From Merdiplasma sp045118075 (GTDB lineage Bacteria > Bacillota > Clostridia > Lachnospirales > Lachnospiraceae), in contig JBGUOI010000184.1 of the NCBI GenBank assembly GCA_045118075.1, positions 1-27,717 of the forward strand: 27,717 nucleotides of DNA, written 5' to 3'. Under the pieces are notes generated by a model. It worked only from the letters and a program-made list of their open reading frames with translations, searched no databases and had not been told where the DNA came from. Position 1 is the stretch's first letter. The number at the start of each line of letters is the position of its first letter. A program made the translations under genes and the position numbers. Positions 21,813-27,717 of this stretch are shown here, piece by piece.

Positions 21813-23111
21813 ATGTTTGTTAAACTGCAGAAGAAACTGATGAATGTTTATCTGTTTGCAGACCTTTTCAGGATGAAGATCCATATCCGTGATTATTTTA
21901 CCGACGGAGTAAGGCTGCAGCAGAAAAGACTGCATTCCCTTGTGAGAAGAGCCTATAAGATCCCGTTCTACAGGGAACGCTTTGACAAGGCCGGTGTAAA
22001 GCCGAAAGATATCGTAACAGGCGATGACCTGGCGAAGCTTCCGGTCCTTACCAAAGATGAGCTCAGGGAATGGATGGCCCAGGAGATCGGAAAGCCGAAA
22101 TACCGCGACTATATCGTGGATACGACCAGCGGGTCTACCGGAAAGCCGCTCTCCATCATGATGTCTCCCAGAGAGAAAGCCTATATGAAGGCGAACTGGC
22201 TCAGGGTCATGCTTGTGGCCGGATACAATCCGTTCAGGGGAAAAACGATGAGCCGTATCAACGCCCATGATGAAAATGTGGGAAGCCGGGATACATTCCT
22301 TCAGCGGCTCGGAATCCTGCGGAGAGCCTACCTTGACCAGTATGCTCCCGAGGAAGAGATGATCAGGCAGATAAACGCGTACAGGCCTGATTTCCTTTAT
22401 CTTAACAAATCCGAGCTCATGCGGCTTGTGCTTTACTGCAAGAGGACAGGCGCCAGGGTATGGCACCCCAGGTTCTACGATCCGATCTCGGAGAAAGTCA
22501 CCGAGAATGACCGCAAACTGTTCAAGGAAGTGCTCGGACCGGGACTGATCGATGCCTACGGCAGTGCCGAGACAGGATCATGTCTTCTCAGGCTCAGAGG
22601 CAAGAAAAACTATATCATTCATTATGATTCATTTGTCGTCAACCTGATCGATGATGAAGGGAAGCTTGCGAATGAGGGCAGGCTTGTGATCACGCCTCTT
22701 TATAAGACGGATCTTCCTTTGATCAATTACCAGATCGGAGACAGCGCCGTGTGCGCGGAAAAGAACGGGCTGAGGTATGTGACGGATATCAAGGGCAGGC
22801 TCAACGACTATTTCTACTATGAGAACGGTGAAGTGACCAGCTTCTTTGAAGTGACGCCCGTGATCGCCCATTGCAGCGATATCCTGCAGATCCGCTTTAT
22901 CGAAGAGACTTATGACCTGATTCACGTCCAGATCGTCCGGGATGAAAACGCGAAGATGTCCCGCGAAGAGATCGAGACATATGTGAGCAGCAACCTGAAT
23001 AAGATCTTCAAAAAACCGTTTGAGTTTGAATTTGAATGGCTGGATGCTATCCCGCCTGATCCCAACGGAAAACTGAGAATGATCGTCAGCAAAGTCAAAC
23101 CGGGCGCATAA
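21813..23111 (+). CDS. PaaK/CapK-like adenylate-forming enzyme
   Basis: A 432-residue member of the phenylacetate-CoA-ligase-like family of adenylating enzymes. It begins with LQQKRLHSLVRRAYKIPFYR and LPVLTKDELREWM, both typical of the family, then the phosphate-binding loop TTSGSTGKPLS near residues 104-114. Next come the acceptor-loop equivalents IDAYGSAETGS and VITPLYKTDLPLINYQIGD, and the C-terminal catalytic Lys in DPNGKLRMIV. These enzymes activate a carboxylate as an acyl-adenylate and usually pass it to CoA or another thiol. In polysaccharide loci such proteins are called CapK, and their substrate is unknown. No CoA-binding clue is visible. AAAGGA at 21802-21807 serves ATG 21813. It is followed after 22 bases by pyrH. 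Confidence 0.88.
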   Translation: MFVKLQKKLMNVYLFADLFRMKIHIRDYFTDGVRLQQKRLHSLVRRAYKIPFYRERFDKAGVKPKDIVTGDDLAKLPVLTKDELREWMAQEIGKPKYRDYIVDTTSGSTGKPLSIMMSPREKAYMKANWLRVMLVAGYNPFRGKTMSRINAHDENVGSRDTFLQRLGILRRAYLDQYAPEEEMIRQINAYRPDFLYLNKSELMRLVLYCKRTGARVWHPRFYDPISEKVTENDRKLFKEVLGPGLIDAYGSAETGSCLLRLRGKKNYIIHYDSFVVNLIDDEGKLANEGRLVITPLYKTDLPLINYQIGDSAVCAEKNGLRYVTDIKGRLNDYFYYENGEVTSFFEVTPVIAHCSDILQIRFIEETYDLIHVQIVRDENAKMSREEIETYVSSNLNKIFKKPFEFEFEWLDAIPPDPNGKLRMIVSKVKPGA

Positions 23112-23133
23112 GGCGGCCGCAGGAGAGGATAAG

Positions 23134-23850
23134 ATGAAGAGGATACTGCTGAAGCTTAGCGGAGAAGCCCTTGCCGGGGAAAAGAACTCCGGACGCGATG
23201 AAGAAACAAAACTCTTTGATGAGGAAACGATTGGAAAGATCGCCGACCAGGTCGCGGCGCTGCTGGATATGGGAATGCAGGTCGCGGTAGTTACCGGCGG
23301 CGGCAATATCATGAGGGGACGCGCAGTCCGGAGCATTGACCGTACGAAAGCCGATTCGATCGGCATGCTTGCGACCGTGATGAACTGTATCTTCGTATCG
23401 GAGATATTCCGAAATCACGGGATGAAGACAGCCGTGATGACGCCGTTCGTGTGCGGTGCCTTTACGCAGCTTTTCTCAAAAGATGCTGCGCTTGAAGCCC
23501 TTGAGCAGGGAAAGGTCGTTTTCTTTGCGGGCGGGACCGGCCATCCGTATTTCTCCACGGATACGGGCATCGTCCTGAGAGGAATTGAGATCGAGGCGGA
23601 CATTCTTTTGATGGCAAAATCGGTGGATGCCGTTTATGACAGTGATCCGCAGGTCAACCCGGATGCGGTGAGATTTGATAAGATCAGCATTGATGAGATC
23701 ATCCGCCGTGACCTTCAGGTGATCGATCCGGCTGCGGCGATCCTTTGCAGGGACCATAAACTCCCGATGCAGCTGTTCGCGCTCGAGGAGGAAGACAGCA
23801 TCATCAATGCGGCAAAAGGCAATTGTTCGGGAACCATGATCACCGTTTGA
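23134..23850 (+). CDS. pyrH: UMP kinase
   Basis: A 238-residue amino-acid-kinase-fold enzyme that phosphorylates UMP to UDP. Family motifs are RILLKLSGEAL at the start, VTGGGNIMRGR (residues 54-64) binding phosphate, TADSIGML-type KADSIGMLATVMNC, FFAGGTGHPYFSTDT and AKSVDAVYDSDP. It normally sits in the rpsB-tsf-pyrH-frr block; here the two upstream members are absent. Its product feeds UDP-sugar synthesis, which suits the cassette upstream. The ATG follows AGGAGAGG at 23121-23128. No strong promoter was found immediately upstream; the gene may be read through from the cassette or from a promoter inside the adenylating-enzyme gene. A small hairpin (CACCGTT/AACGGTG, 23841-23858) overlaps the stop. 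Confidence 0.96.
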   Translation: MKRILLKLSGEALAGEKNSGRDEETKLFDEETIGKIADQVAALLDMGMQVAVVTGGGNIMRGRAVRSIDRTKADSIGMLATVMNCIFVSEIFRNHGMKTAVMTPFVCGAFTQLFSKDAALEALEQGKVVFFAGGTGHPYFSTDTGIVLRGIEIEADILLMAKSVDAVYDSDPQVNPDAVRFDKISIDEIIRRDLQVIDPAAAILCRDHKLPMQLFALEEEDSIINAAKGNCSGTMITV

Positions 23851-23898
23851 GAACGGTGTGCAATAATAAACCATATCCGGTCAGGGAGGGGATAAAAG

Positions 23899-24450
23899 AT
23901 GGATGAAAGATTAAGTATCTACGCGGAGAAGATGGACAAATCCTATAACAACATGCTGGAGGAATTCGCTTCCATCCGGGCAGGAAGAGCCAATCCGAAA
24001 GTGCTCTCCAAGATCACGGTGGATTATTACGGGACAAAAACTCCTATTCCCCAGGTGGGAAATGTGACGGTCCCCGAACCCCGCATCCTTCAGATCCAGC
24101 CGTGGGAATCTTCCATGGTCAAGGTGATCGAACGCGCGATCAACATGTCTGACCTCGGGATCAATCCGACCAATGACGGCAAGGTGATTCGCCTGGTGTT
24201 CCCGGAGCTTAACGAAGAGAGAAGAAAAGATCTCGTGAAGGACATCCGCAAAAAGGGCGAGGCGGCTAAAGTCGCGGTCCGCAATATCCGCAGGGATGCC
24301 AACGACTATCTGAAGAAACTCGGCAAGGGTGATGTGTCCGAGGATGAGATCAAAGATCTGGAAGATGAGATCCAGAAAGAAACAGATAAGCATATCAAGG
24401 ATATCGATAAGGCTGTCGAGGAGAAATCGAAGGAGATCCTGACAGTATAA
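23899..24450 (+). CDS. frr: Ribosome recycling factor
   Basis: A 183-residue protein of standard RRF length. The three-helix bundle domain is interrupted by the beta domain, with family motifs ASIRAGRANPKVL, VDYYGTKTPIPQVGNVTVPE, IQPWESSMVKVIERAI and GKVIRLVFPELNEERRKDL. With EF-G it splits the post-termination ribosome. GGGAGGGG at 23884-23891 serves ATG 23899. It is 48 bases after pyrH, in the order usual for bacteria. No odd features. Confidence 0.97.
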   Translation: MDERLSIYAEKMDKSYNNMLEEFASIRAGRANPKVLSKITVDYYGTKTPIPQVGNVTVPEPRILQIQPWESSMVKVIERAINMSDLGINPTNDGKVIRLVFPELNEERRKDLVKDIRKKGEAAKVAVRNIRRDANDYLKKLGKGDVSEDEIKDLEDEIQKETDKHIKDIDKAVEEKSKEILTV

Positions 24451-24494
24451 GCGTATCGGCTTCATTAATGCGGTGCTTTACGAAAAAGAAAAGA

Positions 24495-24515
24495 CGACCT
24501 GCCCGGGGCAGGTCG
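24495..24515 (+). other. GC-rich hairpin between frr and uppS
   Basis: CGACCTGCC (24495-24503) pairs with GGCAGGTCG (24507-24515) around a 3-base loop, followed by CTTTG. It is very stable but lacks a real T-run, so it may act as a partial terminator or a processing or stability element rather than a full stop. Confidence 0.55.
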
Positions 24516-24537
24516 CTTTGCATATGAGGAAAACCGG

Positions 24538-25257
24538 ATGGATGACAAACTGATCATACCCAAACATGTAGCCATTATTCTTGACGGAAACGGAAGATGG
24601 GCGAAAAAAAGAGGAATGCCGCGCAATTACGGGCATATCGCCGGCGCACGAAATCTGGAAACGATCTGTGAGGATGCATGGGACCTGGGAATCAAATATC
24701 TGACTGTCTACCTGTTCTCGACGGAGAACTGGAAACGGTCCAAGACCGAGGTGTCGGCACTGATGGAGCTTTTCCGGCGCTATATGAAGACCAGTATCAA
24801 AAGGGCGGCTGACAACAATATGAAAGTGAGCGTGATCGGAGAGATCTCCGCGTTCGCACCGGATCTTCAGGAAAGCATCCGAAAGCTGGTGGATTCATCG
24901 AAAGACTATACAGGCCTGCAGTTCCAGCTGGCGATGAACTACGGAAGCCGCGACGAGATCACCCGGACGGTCAGGAAACTGGCTGCGCGCTGTGCACAGG
25001 GGGAGCTCGATCCGGAACAGATCACGGAAGAGATGATCAGCAAAAACCTGGACACGGGAGATCTCCCGGATCCGGACCTGCTGATCCGGACCGGCGGCGA
25101 ACAGCGCCTTTCCAATTATCTGATGTGGCAGCTCGCTTACACCGAGTTTTATTTTACGGATACTCCGTGGCCTGATTTTCACAAGGAAGACCTTAAGAAG
25201 GCCATCGAGAAATATAACAACAGGGACCGCCGGTTCGGCGGTGTTAAGGAGGAATAG
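24538..25257 (+). CDS. uppS: Isoprenyl transferase (undecaprenyl diphosphate synthase)
   Basis: A 239-residue cis-prenyltransferase. Key motifs are intact: the catalytic aspartate in HVAIILDGNGRWA (Asp16), LFSTENWKRSKTEV, the QLAMNYGSRDEI block, and the diphosphate-binding DLLIRTGGEQRLSNYLMWQL with YTEFYFTDTPWPDF. It makes the C55 carrier lipid for peptidoglycan and surface polymers. Length is normal. ATG 24538 has GAGGA at 24526-24530. The cdsA gene starts only 2 bases after the stop. The glycosyltransferase at 19585 would use the derived undecaprenyl phosphate. Confidence 0.97.
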   Translation: MDDKLIIPKHVAIILDGNGRWAKKRGMPRNYGHIAGARNLETICEDAWDLGIKYLTVYLFSTENWKRSKTEVSALMELFRRYMKTSIKRAADNNMKVSVIGEISAFAPDLQESIRKLVDSSKDYTGLQFQLAMNYGSRDEITRTVRKLAARCAQGELDPEQITEEMISKNLDTGDLPDPDLLIRTGGEQRLSNYLMWQLAYTEFYFTDTPWPDFHKEDLKKAIEKYNNRDRRFGGVKEE

Positions 25258-25259
25258 GC

Positions 25260-26069
25260 ATGTTCTTAACAAGACTGATCAGCGGAATCGTTCTCGTAGC
25301 GGCGGCAGTCATCCTGCTTGTTCTCGGCGGCCCCGTATTGGCGGCCGGCCTGTTTGTCATCTCCGTGATCGGGATGCATGAACTCTACCGGGCGGTCGGA
25401 ACCGAAAAGAACGGACCAAATCTTCTGACCGGTGCCGCTTATGCGGGAGCAGCCGCTCTTTATCTGCTGATGTACCTGAGATATGACAGGATCATGATTG
25501 CGGTGATCTCCGCCTGCCTTATCCTGATCCTGGCTGTATACGTATTCACCTGGCCGGCTTATAATTCGGAAAAAGTCATGGCGGCCATGTTCGGCCTGGT
25601 CTACGCTGCCCTATCGCTTTCATTTATCTACCGTATACGGATGATGGAGAACGGCCAGTTTAATGTGTGGCTTGTTTTTGCCTGCTCCTGGGGAAGCGAT
25701 ACCTTTGCATACTGTGCCGGAATGCTTCTGGGCAGGCATAAGATGGCGCCGAAGCTGAGTCCCAAAAAGTCGGTCGAAGGTGCCGTGGGCGGCGTGATCG
25801 GGGCAGCCGTGCTGGGAATGGTGCTTTCTTTTGTGACTTACAAAATGACGGCGGCACCTTTGAGGCTTTGGGAATATGCCCTTATCTGCGCGGTAGGAGC
25901 ACTGGTGTCAATGGTGGGAGACCTGGCGGCTTCAGCGATCAAAAGGGATCACGATATCAAAGACTACGGGAAGCTCATTCCGGGCCACGGAGGAATCCTT
26001 GACCGTTTTGACAGTGTGATCTTTACCGCACCGGCTATCTGGCTGTTAGCCGTCCTTATGATCGGATGA
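25260..26069 (+). CDS. cdsA: Phosphatidate cytidylyltransferase
   Basis: A 269-residue multi-span membrane enzyme, about seven hydrophobic segments, that makes CDP-diacylglycerol for phospholipid synthesis. The C-terminal CDP-diglyceride synthase signature is complete: AASAIKRDHDIKDYGKLIPG followed by HGGILDRFDS. The cytoplasmic LGRHKMAPKLSPKKSVEGAV segment is also typical. It starts 2 bases after uppS and shares its ribosome binding region (AAGGAGG in the end of uppS), so translation is coupled. Confidence 0.96.
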   Translation: MFLTRLISGIVLVAAAVILLVLGGPVLAAGLFVISVIGMHELYRAVGTEKNGPNLLTGAAYAGAAALYLLMYLRYDRIMIAVISACLILILAVYVFTWPAYNSEKVMAAMFGLVYAALSLSFIYRIRMMENGQFNVWLVFACSWGSDTFAYCAGMLLGRHKMAPKLSPKKSVEGAVGGVIGAAVLGMVLSFVTYKMTAAPLRLWEYALICAVGALVSMVGDLAASAIKRDHDIKDYGKLIPGHGGILDRFDSVIFTAPAIWLLAVLMIG

Positions 26070-26131
26070 GCGCCGGCCTGATTGGGCAGCACCATTGAAA
26101 AACTTAACAGATTAAAGGGGATGCATAACTA

Positions 26132-27283
26132 TTGAGTATGAATAAGACAATCGCCATCCTGGGGTCTACGGGGTCGATCGGGACACAGACACTGGATGTG
26201 GTCAGAGCCAATCCTTCCCTTCGCGTAAGTGCGCTTTCTGCCGGACGCAATGTCCGCCTGCTTGAAAAACAGATCAGGGAATTCAGGCCGGGTCTGGCTG
26301 CCGTATGGGATGAGGCTGATGCCGCTGACTTAAGGATCAGGCTGGCTGATCTTGATGTGAAGATTCTCTCCGGCATGGAAGGACTGATCGAGATCGCCCG
26401 TGAGGAGAAAAGCAGCGTGCTGGTAACCGCGATCGTGGGCATGATCGGTATCCGGCCGACCATCGCAGCGATCGAAGCCGGCAAGGATATCGCACTGGCC
26501 AACAAAGAAACGCTGGTTTGTGCCGGTCACCTGATCATGCCTCTGGCTAAAGAGCACAATGTCAGCATCCTTCCCGTGGACAGTGAGCACAGTGCGATTT
26601 TCCAGTGCCTGAACGGAGAGAACAGAGGTCGAATCGAGCGGATCTGGCTGACCGCTTCGGGCGGACCTTTCCGCGGGATGACTTATGAGCAGCTGAAGAC
26701 GAAGCGCCCCGAGGATGCGCTGAAACATCCAAACTGGAACATGGGCAGCAAGATCACCATCGATTCCGCGACCATGGTCAACAAAGGTCTTGAGGTGATG
26801 GAAGCCAGATGGCTTTTTGACACCGGTCTTGACCGGATCCGTGTGGTGCTGCAGCCTCAGAGCATTATTCATTCCATGGTCGAATTTACCGACGGAGCCG
26901 TTATCGCCCAGCTGGGGACGCCTGACATGAGACTGCCTATCCAATACGCACTTTCATATCCGGACAGAGTGCCGCTCTCGGGTGACAGACTGGATTTTGC
27001 AAAACTCGGAAGGATCACATTTGAGGAGCCGGACCCGGATACTTTCCGCGGATTAAAGCTGGCTTTCGAGGCAGCAAGGACCGGAGGATCGATGCCTACG
27101 GTCTTCAACGCGGCAAACGAGTACGCGGTCGCCGCCTTTTTAGCCGGCAGGATCGGCTTTACGGATATCTATGAGATCATTGCATCCTCAATGGAGGAAC
27201 ACCGCCTGATCAAAGATCCCGACGCAGAAACGATTTTGCACGTCCAGGATGAAGTCGGCGCCTTCGTGGGAAGCAGGTGGTAA
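26132..27283 (+). CDS. dxr: 1-deoxy-D-xylulose-5-phosphate reductoisomerase
   Basis: About 383 residues. The NADPH-binding GSTGSIGTQTLDVV follows the start; the family motifs ALANKETLVCAGH, LPVDSEHSAIFQ, LTASGGPFR and KITIDSATMVNKGLEVMEA are intact, and they hold the metal and substrate sites. It makes methylerythritol phosphate, the first committed step of the non-mevalonate isoprenoid path that supplies UppS. The start is uncertain: TTG 26132 is 11 bases from AAGGGG at 26115-26120, while ATG 26138 is 17 bases away. A four-codon ORF (ATG 26121 to TGA) sits between and overlaps the TTG. The difference is two residues. Confidence 0.95.
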   Translation: MSMNKTIAILGSTGSIGTQTLDVVRANPSLRVSALSAGRNVRLLEKQIREFRPGLAAVWDEADAADLRIRLADLDVKILSGMEGLIEIAREEKSSVLVTAIVGMIGIRPTIAAIEAGKDIALANKETLVCAGHLIMPLAKEHNVSILPVDSEHSAIFQCLNGENRGRIERIWLTASGGPFRGMTYEQLKTKRPEDALKHPNWNMGSKITIDSATMVNKGLEVMEARWLFDTGLDRIRVVLQPQSIIHSMVEFTDGAVIAQLGTPDMRLPIQYALSYPDRVPLSGDRLDFAKLGRITFEEPDPDTFRGLKLAFEAARTGGSMPTVFNAANEYAVAAFLAGRIGFTDIYEIIASSMEEHRLIKDPDAETILHVQDEVGAFVGSRW

Positions 27284-27284
27284 T

Positions 27285-27717
27285 ATGAGCATACTGATCG
27301 CGCTGGTGATCTTCAGCTGCCTGATCCTGTTTCACGAGTGGGGACATTACCTGGCTGCCAAGCGCTGCGGCGTCACCGTGACCGAATTTTCTCTCGGAAT
27401 GGGCCCGAGACTGTTCTCTTTCAAAAGAGGAGAGACGCGCTATTCCTGGAAACTTCTTCCCCTGGGAGGGTCATGCATGATGCTGGGTGAACTGGATGAT
27501 GAGGAAGGCGAAGGGAATTTCCAGGGAAAACCCGTATGGCAGAGGGCACTGATCATCGCCATGGGACCTCTTTTCAATTTCCTGATGGCCCAGATCCTGG
27601 CAATGATTCTTGTCGGAATGGCCGGATATGATCCTCCCGGAGTCCTTTCGGTGACCGAAGGAATGCCGGCAGCCCTGGCGGGAATCGAGGAGGGAGACCG
27701 GATCACTTCGATCAACG
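27285..27717 (+). CDS. rseP: RIP metalloprotease RseP (site-2 protease), N-terminal part
   Basis: The first 144 codons of a gene cut by the window edge. The zinc site HEWGH is at residues 17-21 inside the first membrane helix (CLILFHEWGHYLAAKRCG). The family segments FSLGMGPRLFSF and LLPLGGSCMMLGE follow, then the second helix (ALIIAMGPLFNFLMAQIL) and the start of a PDZ domain (GMPAALAGIEEGDRITSIN). RseP cuts membrane-spanning anti-sigma factors and signal peptide remnants within the membrane. It starts one base after the dxr stop, so it is tightly coupled to dxr. The second catalytic motif lies beyond the window. Confidence 0.95.
   Translation, partial: MSILIALVIFSCLILFHEWGHYLAAKRCGVTVTEFSLGMGPRLFSFKRGETRYSWKLLPLGGSCMMLGELDDEEGEGNFQGKPVWQRALIIAMGPLFNFLMAQILAMILVGMAGYDPPGVLSVTEGMPAALAGIEEGDRITSIN

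Noticed and set aside
20784..22466. Long open frame of about 560 codons on the minus strand across the ATP-grasp and adenylating-enzyme genes
   Set aside because: It lies opposite two well-supported genes, its translation shows no recognisable domain and is rich in His, Arg and Asp as is typical of antisense frames, and it has no credible promoter or ribosome site.
23841..23858. Hairpin at the pyrH stop codon as a terminator
   Set aside because: A 7-bp stem without a T-run; at most it could affect mRNA stability.
1..27717. CRISPR arrays, insertion sequences, phage genes, rRNA
   Set aside because: No spaced direct repeats, transposase motifs, phage proteins or rRNA segments were recognised on reading both strands.

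Overview
The window reads as a chromosomal segment of a low-to-medium G+C Gram-positive anaerobe, most likely a Clostridia/Lachnospiraceae-type gut bacterium. The support is the dnaX-ybaB-recR order followed by a DUF5711-type protein, strong AGGAGG ribosome binding sites, sigma-A-type promoters with 17-bp spacers, LytR-CpsA-Psr and L,D-transpeptidase wall genes, a rubredoxin, HPr/Crh-like proteins, and the non-mevalonate pathway gene dxr. No rRNA, CRISPR array, insertion sequence or phage gene was seen. The only RNA gene found is a tRNA-Leu(CAG). Species cannot be named from the sequence alone.

Layout. 1-3491 (+): the 3' end of dnaX, then ybaB, recR, a DUF5711-like membrane-anchored protein and a CvpA-like membrane protein, apparently one transcription unit. 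3510-3700: promoter, leader hairpin, tRNA-Leu(CAG) and a strong terminator. 3730-5146 (+): an LCP cell-wall ligase gene with its own promoter and terminator. 5156-5646 (-): a His15-less HPr-like protein followed by a 52-residue rubredoxin. 5657-6706 (-): azlC-azlD, a branched-chain amino acid exporter, divergent from a thioredoxin-reductase-like flavoprotein; their two promoters overlap on a 15-bp palindrome. 6849-9224 (+): the flavoprotein, thrH and a YitT-family membrane protein. 9326-13197 (+): an L,D-transpeptidase, a WYL-domain regulator and pyrC, ending at a strong terminator. 13212-16399 (+): a Cof-type HAD phosphatase, an amylosucrase-like GH13 enzyme and a second His15-less HPr-like protein. 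16416-17931: two divergent Rrf2 regulators, one with three cysteines placed like an Fe-S site and one with no cysteine, the latter followed by a membrane-anchored rhodanese. 18021-19379 (-): a secreted fibronectin-III/L,D-transpeptidase. 19482-23111 (+): a three-gene cassette of a polyprenyl-phosphate-type glycosyltransferase, an ATP-grasp ligase and a PaaK/CapK-like adenylating enzyme. 23134-end (+): pyrH-frr-uppS-cdsA-dxr-rseP, the last cut by the window edge.

How it works together. Much of the window serves the cell envelope: LCP ligase, two L,D-transpeptidases, UppS (undecaprenyl carrier), CdsA (phospholipid), Dxr (isoprenoid precursor) and RseP (membrane proteolysis). The cassette at 19.5-23.1 kb fits this theme, because its glycosyltransferase would use the carrier lipid that the downstream operon helps make. 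It is the strongest candidate for an uncharacterised pathway. A second theme is redox and sulfur control (rubredoxin, flavoprotein, paired Rrf2 regulators, rhodanese). A third is carbon control (amylosucrase, HAD phosphatase, two HPr-like proteins that cannot be PTS phosphocarriers but keep the regulatory serine).
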